The notes under the pieces are model-generated. The model saw only the letters and a list, made by a program, of their open reading frames with translations. It was not told the origin of the DNA and did not search any database. The position numbers and the translations under genes were made by a program. From Bemisia tabaci (lineage: Eukaryota > Arthropoda > Insecta > Hemiptera > Aleyrodidae), in contig NC_092801.1 in NCBI RefSeq assembly GCF_918797505.1, positions 1,798,001 through 1,862,000 of the forward strand: a DNA stretch of 64,000 bases, read 5' to 3'. This document shows, piece by piece, positions 46,801 to 56,892 of this stretch. Within the stretch, counting starts at the first letter, position 1; the number at the start of each line of letters is the position of its first letter.

Positions 46801-48100
46801 GAGAAGAAAGAGATTTTTTGACGACTCTGAAGATGAGGAAGAGCAGGAAGTCCAGGCGGACGAAGAAATCAACGGAGAACTAGCTAATCAGAGCTTCAAT
46901 ATCATTTTGCAGACTTTGATTGATGACGTAAGGGAAAGGGCTGCAGCCTATAGGGAGTTTGCTCTTAAATTTAGTTTTCTCACCGAACTTCCTTCCCTTG
47001 AGAGTGCACAGATTTCAGAAGCAACAGCCCAGTTAATACAGGCTTATAAAGAAGACCTTGAAAGCTCTCTTTTCGAAGAGTGCCTTCATTTGAAGAGTTA
47101 CTTAAATCAGTTAGCTGCCTCAACTACTTCAAATTCTGAAGCTCTCGGCCTTACAGACCTGTCCTTGTCAAAACTTTATCAATTTTTGATCGAAAAAAAT
47201 TTGCAGGACGTATACCCAAATGTTTCAATTGCATTACATATATACCTCACTGTACCAGTGACTAATTGCTCGGCGGAACGATCTTTCTCCGCTATGGGGC
47301 GAGTCCACAATTATCTACGGACATCTCAGCAGCAGGAGAGACTCGTAAATGTCGCAATCATGTCAATGGAATCCGACATCACCATGCAATTGGATTTCGA
47401 GGACATAATAGAGAAGTTCGCGCGTGCTAAGGCGAGGAAGAAAAATTTCTAGAGCTTTCAATGCCTCGGTGAAAATCTCTGCCCTTCAAATTTTCTCTCT
47501 CTTCTTCTCAACTATATTAATCCGTAAGTTTTTCGAAAACTTGAGTAGGTACATTGAAGACCGATGTGCGAAACCTCGAATCTCCGTTTGCGACGCTTCA
47601 GATTTCCTGTTATACTTTATTCATTCTATGAAAAAGTGGTCAACGTAATTTCTAATGCCCATAATTTCTTAAGCAGAATATTCTAGATATTTGATTGATT
47701 ACGAATCTCAGGTTATGAAATTTGCTTCTTTCTCTTTGAAAAAATAAAATAGAAGCGGAAAATCTGAAACATCGCGACGGAAATACGAGGTTTCGCACTT
47801 TAGCATCAACATTTAATTTAATTTTTTACTATGTTTCATTTTCGTGTCTCAAATCCTCAAACTAGCCTCAAACCTTGAAAAAGCATTACCTCCACCTAAA
47901 ATATTTGTTTACAACACTTTCCTGCATAGATGCGCATTCTTCTGACAATCGGACAATCGGATTCCGCTTTTGCCGTGTTTTCGAAACTTACATTTCGTGC
48001 GCATCGCGTGTTTCTATACGATATTACCCAGTCCGGGAGGGGGGGGGGGGGCGGCAAAATTTTTTGGGCACCGGGCGGCAAAAACCTAAATCCGGCTCTG
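43804..48100 (+). mobile_element. hAT transposon, apparently complete (about 4.3 kb)
   Basis: The ends are CAGGGCCGGATTAAG at 43804 and its imperfect inverse CCTAAATCCGGCTCTG ending at 48100. Just inside, both ends carry CACCGGGCGGCAAA in opposite orientation. The element encloses one long intronless transposase frame. No matching 8-bp target duplication is seen (flanks TACCATGT and AGGAGCCA), so one flank may have been rearranged after insertion. Confidence 0.85.
44678..47452 (+). CDS. hAT-family transposase (ZMYM1/TTF-finger, DUF4371 type)
   Basis: This is a 924-residue intact frame from the first ATG (M-T-G-K-A-S-G); the frame is open further upstream but without an ATG. Order: a basic N-terminus with L-D-L-F-F; glycine/aspartate repeats (a 24-bp tandem repeat encoding G-I-G-D-G-N-D); a TTF-type zinc finger at about 225-280 (Y-C-A-P-C ... 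H-E-N-S-S-S-H); a DUF4371/RNase-H-like core with candidate catalytic aspartates in I-V-D-S-T-R-D (about 412) and S-Y-D-N-A-A-N-M-S-G (about 478); an acidic and basic linker at about 690-730; and a C-terminal hAT dimerisation domain (N-C-S-A-E-R-S-F-S, about 860). Known: such proteins cut and paste hAT elements. With no stop or frameshift it looks recently active. Domesticated ZMYM-like genes are the alternative, but the flanking terminal repeats argue for a transposon. Confidence 0.9.
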   Translation: MTGKASGFRKRPSGAESKRKAVEKERREQDVLQKTRKLDLFFSSNKRAKADDSEAISSRHNENYVISGDCDDEADDNGSGGGCCGGGIGDGNDGIGDGNDGIGDSFVCTDSAADRPQEAQCPEVVPSLSISEGGDVAAVMSAPAPYRIADSSSASFTQCERPSDDPFFWKVNEETVNFFLKNDFNQNIDGDFLKSARTYTDGDRVRKRYCNLEFFKRKLQNGISISRANLVYSPSQGSIYCAPCMLFNRGATKFSSETGFSDWAHARDRIADHENSSSHRDCLIKFRDCKNEIGRIDHELRVQITKEQEYWKNVLRRVVSVIKKLASRGLAFRGTDETFGSVSNGNFMMCLELISEYDPFLADHIARHGSTGRGNVSYLSSTIYEELIELMGKSVLEHVVKLVKIAKYYAVIVDSTRDLNKKDQLTLLVRYVNTTGIPEERFLTFIENCGHTGEEMAESVLKYLAFVDLSIEDCRGQSYDNAANMSGKFKGLQARLKAANSVITYVPCALHSMNLSGSSAAESCKMTVVYFDFLQSVYNFISSSTHRWAIFLSFCEEEKDSRTLKTLSSTRFNAREKACEALNSSAKSLAKTLQCLADDESLKEVDRIKARAFLRQLRSFDIIFMSIVWKAIFLRFGKILHDIQSKQMHVSRALSLYDSLVGFLEELKTSFPTYFETAKEKHRELRSFKNDDTGDESGEADERPKRHRRRKRFFDDSEDEEEQEVQADEEINGELANQSFNIILQTLIDDVRERAAAYREFALKFSFLTELPSLESAQISEATAQLIQAYKEDLESSLFEECLHLKSYLNQLAASTTSNSEALGLTDLSLSKLYQFLIEKNLQDVYPNVSIALHIYLTVPVTNCSAERSFSAMGRVHNYLRTSQQQERLVNVAIMSMESDITMQLDFEDIIEKFARAKARKKNF

Positions 48101-48140
48101 AGGAGCCAAGACAGATGCGCTTTGATTTCCACCGATCCAC

Positions 48141-48191
48141 TGTACTGCACTCAGCATGTTTATGTAACCTACTTATGTATACAACCGCGCT
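48141..48191 (+). repeat. Putative left half of a split LTR
   Basis: TGTACTGCACTCAGC... contains a TATA-like TATGTATACAA and ends CGCT at the foldback border. It makes a plausible continuous short LTR when read together with 56440-56536. It has no independent proof. Confidence 0.3.
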
Positions 48192-49426
48192 CACGGTGCG
48201 TTTTAAACAATTTTAATGCGGTCAACATACCACCCGCGATTTTTTTGCGGAAATGTCAACTAGAAGGCCTACTGATTGAGGAACAACAAACCGCGAAATC
48301 TGTGATGGGGCCGTTTTTGAGAAAATGCGATTTTTCGCTTTTTTGGCGGGAATTTCGGGTCAAGGCGCTGAAAAAGTCAAGTTAGGCTGTTTTTGTAGTT
48401 CGTAAATGCATATCCTATACATTTTGAGTCAATCAAGTGCCAGTAGATAGCTATTCGTGCACATTGCCCAAAATTCATATCCTTAAATCCACGACTTTTG
48501 GGTTTTTGGGGGGTTAGTCAAGGAGAAATCCGAAAAAAAGAGGGTTAATTCGGAACAAATTGCTTAACAAACTTTTCCTACGTAAACTTCTTCAGTGGGT
48601 CCTATTGAACAACATACCAAAAGTTTTCCTTCAGTCAAAGGAGCAATTCCTTTGACTTGAGGGCTTTTATGACTTCATAAATGAAATCTACGACCAAAAT
48701 TACATAAGAAATGATACCTCACTTGCCTTATCACGTGAACTTTTTAAAAATCCACCCTCTTGACTTTCAAAATTGGCTGCCATCTTGGATTTGGGGTACC
48801 CCCTTTTGATCGAGGGACTTTTTTTACTTCATATTTGAAATCTACGACCAAAATTACATAGGAATTGACACCTCACATGACACTGTATGCGTATTTTTAA
48901 AAAAATCGAACTCCCAGAGGCCTTATTATGGCCGCCATTTTGAAATTTAGGCAATTTGGGGGGGGGGGGTGCTCCGGGAGCGAACCGTGGTAAACTTTTG
49001 GTATGTTGTTCAATAGGACCCACTGAAGAAGTTTACGTAGGAAAAGTTTGTTAAGCAATTTGTTCCGAATTAACCCTCTTTTTTTCGGATTTCTCCTTGA
49101 CTAACCCCCCAAAAACCCAAAAGTCGTGGATTTAAGGATATGAATTTTGGGCAATGTGCACGAATAGCTATCTACTGGCACTTGATTGACTCAAAATGTA
49201 TAGGATATGCATTTACGAACTACAAAAACAGCCTAACTTGACTTTTTCAGCGCCTTGACCCGAAATTCCCGCCAAAAAAGCGAAAAATCGCATTTTCTCA
49301 AAAACGGCCCCATCACAGATTTCGCGGTTTGTTGTTCCTCAATCAGTAGGCCTTCTAGTTGACATTTCCGCAAAAAAATCGCGGGTGGTATGTTGACCGC
49401 ATTAAAATTGTTTAAAACGCACCGTG
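48192..49426. mobile_element. Foldback element FB1 (1,235 bp)
   Basis: It begins CACGGTGCGTTTTAAAC and ends GTTTAAAACGCACCGTG. The outer 440 bp or so of each arm are near-perfect inverted copies. The inner right part (about 48640-48985) has no partner on the left, so FB1 looks like FB2 with a large deletion of the left inner arm. It contains no gene. Confidence 0.9.
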
Positions 49427-50590
49427 AAGAGGCTGGAACAACATAAACAAAACGGAGAGTACCCGTGACACTCCCAAAAGGTCAGGTATCAACAAATAAT
49501 GTGCTGAATTTTTTTTTTTATATCTCTCAACTTCTTTCTGTCAACCCCCCCCCCCCTCCTCACCTACTCTTATCCACCTAAACATTTAAATTTTTTGGCC
49601 ACGGCAAAGACCTCGAAAATGTATGTTATCTGCAGGAAAATTGAAAATCATACCGTCAAACTAGATTGTTTGTATTGAAAAACCTTCCCCGATATTAAAG
49701 TTTGAATTATCACTTATGTTTATCCTTTTAGTAATTAAATTTACTGCACATGCGATAGGTTCAGTGATTCCTATGATTAACAGTTTATTTGGTAAAATAA
49801 TGTAAATTAATAAATTCAGTAATAACCGATAAAAAACCTCCCCCTAAATTTTCGTTCGAAAATCGCCCTCATAGAACGTACCATACGATATTAAAGTTTG
49901 AATTTTCATTTATGTTTATTCCCTTAGTAATTAATTTTACTGCATCTGCGATAGGTTGAGTAATTCCTATAATTAAAAGTTTATTTGTGCCTTCGCGCGA
50001 TTATGAGTAACCAATTATTTTTCGTTCCAGTAATGTAAAAATAGCAAAATATTAATATTTAACTATTAAGTTCTAAGTTTAGCGCATTAAAATCAAAATC
50101 ATTGGGATAATGTGTCGTATTGAAATAGTTTGTTCTTTGAATTAAAAATTCAAATTTTTATTAATTGATGTTTTGAAAGTTCCGTGAGTCACAAGTTCTA
50201 CAAAATACAGTTACAGTTTTTACAATGTTCTAAGTTAAGTTTTAAAACCTACAAAGCTTCAAGTTAATTTTCATTCCTTTCGCAAAAATACCATGTACAA
50301 TTAATGTTAAAACATAGCATGTAAGTTAAAAAGTAAAAATGTGTACTTTCATTTTAGTTTAAGAAAATTGCTCGACAAGATCTCTATTACATCTCCTTTT
50401 TCCTTTCTTTTCTCTTGTTTTTCCTTTCTCTCTCTCTCTTTCTTTCCTCTTTCAAAATATCTTACTTAGGTTTTGCTCCTTAATTCTTCCGAATTTCTCT
50501 ACAGCCATACAGTCATTGAATTGTGACATCTAACATGCATCTTCTACTCTTTGTTTTTCTTTTTCTCACGGTAAAATATCAGGAGCGATT
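49427..50590. repeat. AT-rich stretch with a 105-bp duplication
   Basis: A block beginning CGATATTAAAGTTTGAATT at about 49690 recurs at about 49888, with shared TTTACTGCA, TGCGATAGGTT and AGTTTATTTG. The copies are 198 bp apart. The rest is low-complexity AT or pyrimidine-rich (50395-50455) and holds no gene. Confidence 0.6.
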
Positions 50591-50760
50591 CGGACGAGTC
50601 TACACATACGATTTTTTCCATTCATAGAAGCAGAGCGCGGTTGCCTGACATCGGCACGCGGATTTTGCACTGGAACCAGACATTTTTCTCTTTAGTAGCG
50701 CACCCAAATTCTCTCATTCTTTTCTTTCGGTGAAAATATAATCTTTGCAAGATTATATTT

Positions 50761-51475
50761 TGCCCGGGAGGGGGGAATGTGAGGAGGCGCCCAATTTTCC
50801 CAGACAATTCATCATTACGGGGGGAAATTGGCAACGTCAGGAGGAGCACCGACTTCAGGAAAAATGCTGATGTCCGCTGGGAAATGCGCATGCGCACCGC
50901 CGGCCGACCCGAGCGTAGGGAGCTGGGCGACTTGCTCCGACGCTCGAGGAAAGCCAAAGCCAGTCTTCGCAACACGGTCGTCTTGTGCATGTGCTCAGGG
51001 CTCCGGCCTGCACATGCGCGTCATTGACGAGCCGACACGTCAGCCGAACGACTCCGGTTCGTTCTCAACACCGTCCATATTTTTTGAGTCTTTTTCCCCC
51101 CTTTTTGCTATTCCTTTCTGTGTCTTGTCGAGCCCTCTCATCTGATAGAATAGCCAACTCAAACAATATACCGAAATTCAGTCAAAGACAGACCCTTTCT
51201 CTCTTTATTGACTACGTCTTTCGTCTTTTGGGAGGTCAACGACTGCCCCCCGAAGAGCACCCACTGTTGTGTTGTGTAGGTGGTCTGCACGAGATCTCTC
51301 TCCATAGAGAGACCACGGGCGACCACTGTCCGACGCAACAGCCCCCCCTGGAGCTCCGTGACGTCAGCTCGAGATATCTCTCTTTAGAGACGTCCCGTCG
51401 GCTGATATCGCGAAGCTCCAGCTACGTCCCCCTTCGACCCCAAATCAGGGTCATCACAATACGCATGCGACCTAG
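50761..51475. other. CpG-rich island, possible LTR with polypurine tract
   Basis: A purine run (GGGAGGGGGGAA, 50766-50777) is followed by TGTGAGGAGG, the arrangement expected at the start of a 3' LTR. GC-rich sequence follows, including a TGACGTCA site near 51360 and paired GAGATnTCTCTC hairpins. No matching second LTR or clear LTR end was found. A CpG-island promoter is the alternative. Confidence 0.3.
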
Positions 51476-52345
51476 GTAAAAGTCGAATTTTCTCGAAAAC
51501 GAATGGTCGTATTAAAATTCGGTCTGTACAGTTTTCCGATCTTCCATAGTGTAAAAGAATCGCATCGGTCCGTAGCGGATTGGAGGAAGGGAATTTTCCG
51601 AAATTTTTTTTAATTTCCCTAATCAGACCCTCCTCTCCAGTCTCCGATACCAGTCTCATCCTGGAGGTTATGGTCTAGGTATTGATCCCGAAAAATTTTA
51701 CAAGTCCTAAAATCCGAATATTTTGCACAATCTGAAAACAATGTAAGGAACAATACCGCGTATACACATAAGATAGGTATGTGTCATAGATGTGTTTTTA
51801 CCATCAGACATACAACCTGTCAATAGCAAAAGTCAAGAATCCCATTTATTCGAACAAGCATAAAAACTCGTATATACACGTAAGATATGCATGCGACTTA
51901 GGTAAGAGTGGGATTTTCTCGAAAACGAAAAGTCGTATCAAAATTCAGTCTGTACAGTTTTCCGATCTTCCATAGTGTAAAAGAATCGCATCGGACCGGG
52001 GCGGATTGGAGGAGGGAAATTTTCCGAAAATATTTTCCAGCGCGGGACTTAGACAATTTTTAATTTCCCATATTAGACCCTACTCTCCAGATTCCGATAC
52101 CAGGCCCATCCTGTAAGATGTGGTTTATCGTGGATGCCGCCAAAATTTTACAAGTCCGAAATCTCGAAAACGAAAAGTCGTATCAAAATTCGGTCCGTAC
52201 AGTTTTCCGATCTTCGATAGTGTAAAAGAATTGCATCCGTCCGCGGCGGATCGGAGGAGGGTAATTTTCCGAAAAATGTTTTAATTTCCCGAATCAGACC
52301 CTACTCTCCAGTCTCCGATACCAGACCCATACTGGAGGAGACGGT
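51476..52345. repeat. Three diverged copies of a 200-bp repeat
   Basis: The blocks TTCTCGAAAACGAA, GTACAGTTTTCCGATCTTC, ATAGTGTAAAAGAAT, CGGATnGGAGGA and CTCTCCAGnnTCCGATACCAG occur in the same order near 51488, 51912 and 52166. Spacing is uneven, so this is a broken tandem array rather than a regular satellite. Confidence 0.75.
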
Positions 52346-52983
52346 CTTTCAAAGCCAAAAATTTTTACAAGTCCGAAAATCCGAATTTTTTGCACAATCT
52401 GACAACATTGTATCGAAAAATTAACTAATTTCTTGAACCATCTGGCAACACTGTAAAATTCGATGTTGCAAAATTTCACCCTTAATTAATTCATTTATTT
52501 AAGTGCACCGTCCGGCAACGCTGTTGCATAACCGCAATCTTGAAGAATACACCATTGCATAAACCGTAGATTGAAGGGGCTAAATTACACCATTGCATAA
52601 CGTGGCATATTGCAGGGGCAACATATAATCCTCTCTTTTTTACAGCTTTGCCATATTGAATAATACTCGCCGTACAACACTATAATTCAATTCGTATTTT
52701 TCTGTACCATCGTGCAACGCTGTTGGATAATTTACTGCGCTAAAGTCATCATTTTCATACTACTGGGGTCAAATTCCCATTTTGAAACTACTAACGAGCA
52801 GACTGGAAATGCATTTTCATACTAATTCCAGAAAAAGTGAATTTAGTATGGATGCCTCAAATTCTCTTTCACACTCCTTTGTTCCTTTGGCATATGTCCC
52901 TAATCCTTTAGCGATCTAGTTGTCGTTTTGATATCTTTGTGTTTTATCGTTGTTAATCATTTAATTTTTTCATTTCTTCACAG

Positions 52984-53256
52984 AGTGACACCTCGAAAAT
53001 AGGCGTGCATAAGTTACTCCATGATGCCATGAAGACAGTTAATGGTTGCCAAAAAAGGATTGAGGAATTGCTTGTTAAAAATAATGAGAAAATCCTCGCA
53101 CTTCAAGAAGAGAAGGCTGCCGTGGAGAGAAATATGACAATGGAAATCCTCGCACTTGAAAAAGAGAAGGCGGTCATGAAAACGCAGTTGGACTTGATAA
53201 AAACAGAAGCGGTAAGTACTGCAATAGAATATTTACGGACTAAGAAAGAAGTATGA
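52984..53256 (+). CDS. Small unknown gene, exon 2 (coiled coil, stop)
   Basis: The acceptor TTTCTTCACAG opens a phase-0 frame of 90 codons plus TGA. The protein is charged and helical: K-L-L-H-D-A-M-K, then I-E-E-L-L-V-K and two related blocks containing I-L-A-L-x-x-E-K-A. This is a short coiled coil with an internal duplication. With exon 1 the product would be 107 residues. A GTAAGT at 53212 could be a further donor in phase 0. AATAAA signals follow at about 53586-53607, which favours an end here. No domain is recognised; it could be a host gene or part of an unknown element. Confidence 0.45.
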   Translation, partial: SDTSKIGVHKLLHDAMKTVNGCQKRIEELLVKNNEKILALQEEKAAVERNMTMEILALEKEKAVMKTQLDLIKTEAVSTAIEYLRTKKEV

Positions 53257-54602
53257 CAATGGGACTTAGAGCAGTTTTTACAAGATTTTTCATTTCGATA
53301 AAATCGATCTTTGCTTTATCCATTACAAATCTTCGAGCTATCGATTTGGACCCAAGCATCGATCTCCGAGAAGAACCAAACCCAAATGTTGTGGTGTCGA
53401 GTGCCCTAACTTAGGTGCGGTGGTGGTCGAGGAACCAAATAACGGACTTTGACCCATCGAAATGCACCTAACTATCGATCCTCGCACTCACCTAAGTGGA
53501 ACGATTTACAACGTTGTCGGGTACCTAACCTGAGTTTGGTGGTATCGAGTAACCTGACTCCCTGCCTGATGCTGCAAAGAATTAAGAATAAATATATAAA
53601 TAAATAAATTCAAAAACTGGTATGAAATTTCGAACCTAAGTTCGAAGGGTAGCGCGTGAATGCCTTGCGGACTTGGTGTATTTTAAAAGGTCTGTTTGGA
53701 AAGTATATTGCCCCGTCAGTAGTTAAATTGGCGGTTCAGAATCAAGCATTTAAAGTACATATTCAACATTGTGTAGTGGACTGCAAAATACTAATGACAT
53801 CTTGCAGCGGTGTTATAGGTACCGATACGGAGATGGGTAATTAATCGATAGTCTTACAAAATTGATCGATCGATCGATGTCAATCTATAACCATGACCAT
53901 TAATCGATGAGACTTTAATAATCGAAGGATCGATGAATTGGTTGGCGATCAATCGATTATCCTGTGTTAATTACCCTGAGCGATTTTTCGTTAATTACAC
54001 CCTGCTCGCTGCATGCCTATCAGCCAGCATAGGGTAGATAATGCTACCGTGTTATGAAAGAGAACAGTAAGTGTATTTTGTATGAACCATGGTTGGCACA
54101 TGATTTTATGTGTTCCGAGGTTCATCCTAGAATGCGCTTACTCCCATTGTCCGTGACACAATAGAATGATTCATAAAACTTCTAAATAGGTAATTTTTAA
54201 AATAATTGTTCAATTTAATCTTTTGTGGGTTCATTATCTCTAGAAGTTTGATTCCAGAGTAACCACGGTAAACAAAAAAAATAAATGATGGAAGCAGTTC
54301 AGCTGCTTAAATTTTGAAATAAGAAAAAAGGAAAATATTGATGAATGGTTGGTAAATATATTAGTAACCAATTCATTTAAACTTATTTTTTTTATGGTGT
54401 ATATGGAGATTTGAAAGATTTTCGAAGTGATGGAGAGTGATAAAACAGTTAGAACCGGATGAATTTTAAGGAATAAAAGATCAATTTTATTCGTTTTCTT
54501 TTGAAAAGAGTAAAGTTAAAGTAAAATTAATCCGGTGCACAAGTTAAATTCTCTTCCTCACTTGAAAATTTAATATTGATCAGGGAAAATAATGATACGG
54601 TT
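53257..54602. other. Intergenic; ATCGAT-rich and CCTAAC-rich stretches
   Basis: About 53330-53560 repeats TCGA and CCTAAC-type phrases. About 53840-53960 is dense in ATCGAT. The 62-codon open frame at 53656-53844 is not recognised. No gene is supported. Confidence 0.4.
53586..53610 (+). promoter_or_regulatory. Cluster of polyadenylation signals after the coiled-coil exon
   Basis: Overlapping AATAAA motifs (AGAATAAATA and AAATAAATAAATTC) lie 330-350 bp after the TGA. Confidence 0.35.
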
Positions 54603-56435
54603 CACGGTGCGTTTTAAACAATTTTAATGCGGTCAACATACCACCCGCGATTTTTTTGCGGAAATGTCAACTAGAAGGCCTACTGATTGAGGAACAACAA
54701 ACCGCGAAATCTGTGATGGGGCCGTTTTTGAGAAAATGCGATTTTTCGCTTTTTTGGCGGGAATTTCGGGTCAAGGCGCTGAAAAAGTCAAGTTAGGCTG
54801 TTTTTGTAGTTCGTAAATGCATATCCTATACATTTTGAGTCAATCAAGTGCCAGTAGATAGCTATTCGTGCATATTGCCCAAAATTCATATCCTTAAATC
54901 CACGACTTTTGGGTTTTTGGGGGTTAGTCAAGGAGAAATCCGAAAAAAAGAGGGTTAACCCGGAACAAATTGCTTAACAAACTTTTCCTACGTAAACTTC
55001 TTCAGTAGGTCCTATTGAACAACATACCAAAAGTTTACCACGGTTCGCTCCCGGAACACCCCCCCCCCAAATTGCCTAAATTTCAAAATGGCGGCCATAA
55101 TAAGGCCTCTGGGAGTTCGATTTTTTTAAAAATACGCATACAGTGTCATGTGAGGTGTCAATTCCTATGTAATTTTGGTCGTAGATTTCAAATATGAAGT
55201 AAAAAAAGTCCCTTGATCAAAAGGGGGTACCCCAAATCCAAGATGGCAGCCAATTTTGAAAGTCAAGAGGGTGGATTTTTAAAAAGTTCGCGTGATAAGG
55301 CAAGTGAGGTATCATTTCTTATGTAATTTTGGTCGTAGATTTCATTTATGAAGTCATAAAAGCCCTCAAGTCAAAGGGATTGCTCCAAATGCAAAGATGG
55401 CGGCCAGCTTTGAAAGGCAGGAGGGTGAATTTTTGAAATGTTTACGTGACATCCCTAGTAAAATAGAATCAACCTGACGTCAGGGTATGTTTCATAAACT
55501 ACCCTGAGTCAGATTGATATCAGCCTGAATTAGTCTGACTCAGGGTAGTTTATGAAACGTCAGGTTGATTCTATTTTACTAGGGATGTCACGTAAACATT
55601 TCAAAAATTCACCCTCCTGCCTTTCAAAGCTGGCCGCCATCTTTGCATTTGGAGCAATCCCTTTGACTTGAGGGCTTTTATGACTTCATAAATGAAATCT
55701 ACGACCAAAATTACATAAGAAATGATACCTCACTTGCCTTATCACGCGAACTTTTTAAAAATCCACCCTCTTGACTTTCAAAATTGGCTGCCATCTTGGA
55801 TTTGGGGTACCCCCTTTTGATCAAGGGACTTTTTTTACTTCATATTTGAAATCTACGACCAAAATTACATAGGAATTGACACCTCACATGACACTGTATG
55901 CGTATTTTTAAAAAAATCGAACTCCCAGAGGCCTTATTATGGCCGCCATTTTGAAATTTAGGCAATTTGGGGGGGGGGTGTTCCGGGAGCGAACCGTGGT
56001 AAACTTTTGGTATGTTGTTCAATAGGACCTACTGAAGAAGTTTACGTAGGAAAAGTTTGTTAAGCAATTTGTTCCGGGTTAACCCTCTTTTTTTCGGATT
56101 TCTCCTTGACTAACCCCCCAAAAACCCAAAAGTCGTGGATTTAAGGATATGAATTTTGGGCAATATGCACGAATAGCTATCTACTGGCACTTGATTGACT
56201 CAAAATGTATAGGATATGCATTTACGAACTACAAAAACAGCCTAACTTGACTTTTTCAGCGCCTTGACCCGAAATTCCCGCCAAAAAAGCGAAAAATCGC
56301 ATTTTCTCAAAAACGGCCCCATCACAGATTTCGCGGTTTGTTGTTCCTCAATCAGTAGGCCTTCTAGTTGACATTTCCGCAAAAAAATCGCGGGTGGTAT
56401 GTTGACCGCATTAAAATTGTTTAAGACGCACCGTG
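54603..56435. mobile_element. Foldback element FB2, near-perfect 1.83-kb palindrome
   Basis: It has the same ends as FB1, but both arms (about 915 bp each) are complete and almost identical. Each arm holds about two and a half tandem sub-repeats of roughly 154 bp, with the landmark ATGGCnGCC at 55088, 55243 and 55397, each followed by GGTCGTAGATTTCA. The centre (55453-55590) is itself an inverted repeat beginning CCCTAGTAAAATAG. Tandem sub-repeats inside long inverted ends recall Drosophila Foldback elements. No coding capacity. Confidence 0.92.
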
Positions 56436-56439
56436 CGCT

Positions 56440-56536
56440 GTCACCAAGACAGCGTGCGGTCAGTCTTCAGTCTTCTTCAATAAAGACATTGTGACTCAAC
56501 TACGTTTCTCGTCTTGGCCCACACCTCAAACCTACA
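56440..56536 (+). repeat. LTR right portion (R-U5) of a Ty3/gypsy-type element
   Basis: It contains a TCAGT initiator-like start (56460), AATAAA (56479) and a CA end at 56536 immediately followed by a primer-binding site. The left portion is interrupted by FB2. No second LTR of this element occurs in the window. Confidence 0.6.
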
Positions 56537-56549
56537 TGGCGACCGTGAC
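56537..56549 (+). promoter_or_regulatory. Retrotransposon primer-binding site
   Basis: TGGCGACCGTGAC directly follows the LTR end. It starts with TGG, complementary to a tRNA CCA tail, and resembles the tRNA-Arg-type primer site of mdg1/412-like gypsy elements. Confidence 0.6.
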
Positions 56550-56640
56550 TTGAGTGATTTTCTTATCTTCTCCTTCTGTTCGGTTTTTCTGCTTTCTTGA
56601 TGAATTTATGTCCTATTATGGTGCGTTTGGCTGCTTGAAA

Positions 56641-56892
56641 ATGGGTGGTTCCCAGTCTAAAGAGAGTGAGAAATCGGCAGAGACGATAGTAGTGTCCGGA
56701 CAGGCGAATGTTAATTTTGACCACGACAGCGCGCAATGGTGGGCGATCGGAACTTTATTACTTGTGCTCATCCTGAGTTTTCTGCTGTTTGTGTCGCGCC
56801 GCGTGTATTTGTGGGGGAAAAATCTTAAACGCGAGCAACAACGTTTACGGCAAGCACTTGTCGACTTGCGGGCTACGTCCTCAACCGTGTGA
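56641..56892 (+). CDS. Micro-ORF 1: N-myristoylation motif plus one membrane segment
   Basis: An 83-residue frame whose ATG was chosen because it gives M-G-G-S-Q-S-K-E, a myristoylation-type N-terminus. A hydrophilic 30 residues follow, then one strong membrane segment (about 34-52), a basic R-R-V-Y and K-N-L-K-R stretch and a short helical tail. It sits between the primer-binding site and gag. Small myristoylated membrane proteins in this position are seen in some insect gypsy-type elements as I recall; the role is unknown. The frame is open further 5' (from 56554). Confidence 0.6.
   Translation: MGGSQSKESEKSAETIVVSGQANVNFDHDSAQWWAIGTLLLVLILSFLLFVSRRVYLWGKNLKREQQRLRQALVDLRATSSTV

Noticed and set aside
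48829..49023. Identical 60-64-codon frames found in FB1 and both arms of FB2
   Set aside because: They are copies of one another through the repeat, contain a homopolymer-derived proline run and no domain.
50622..51479. Overlapping open frames of 82-164 codons on both strands
   Set aside because: They overlap each other in several frames within a GC-rich island, where stop codons are rare; no recognisable domain.
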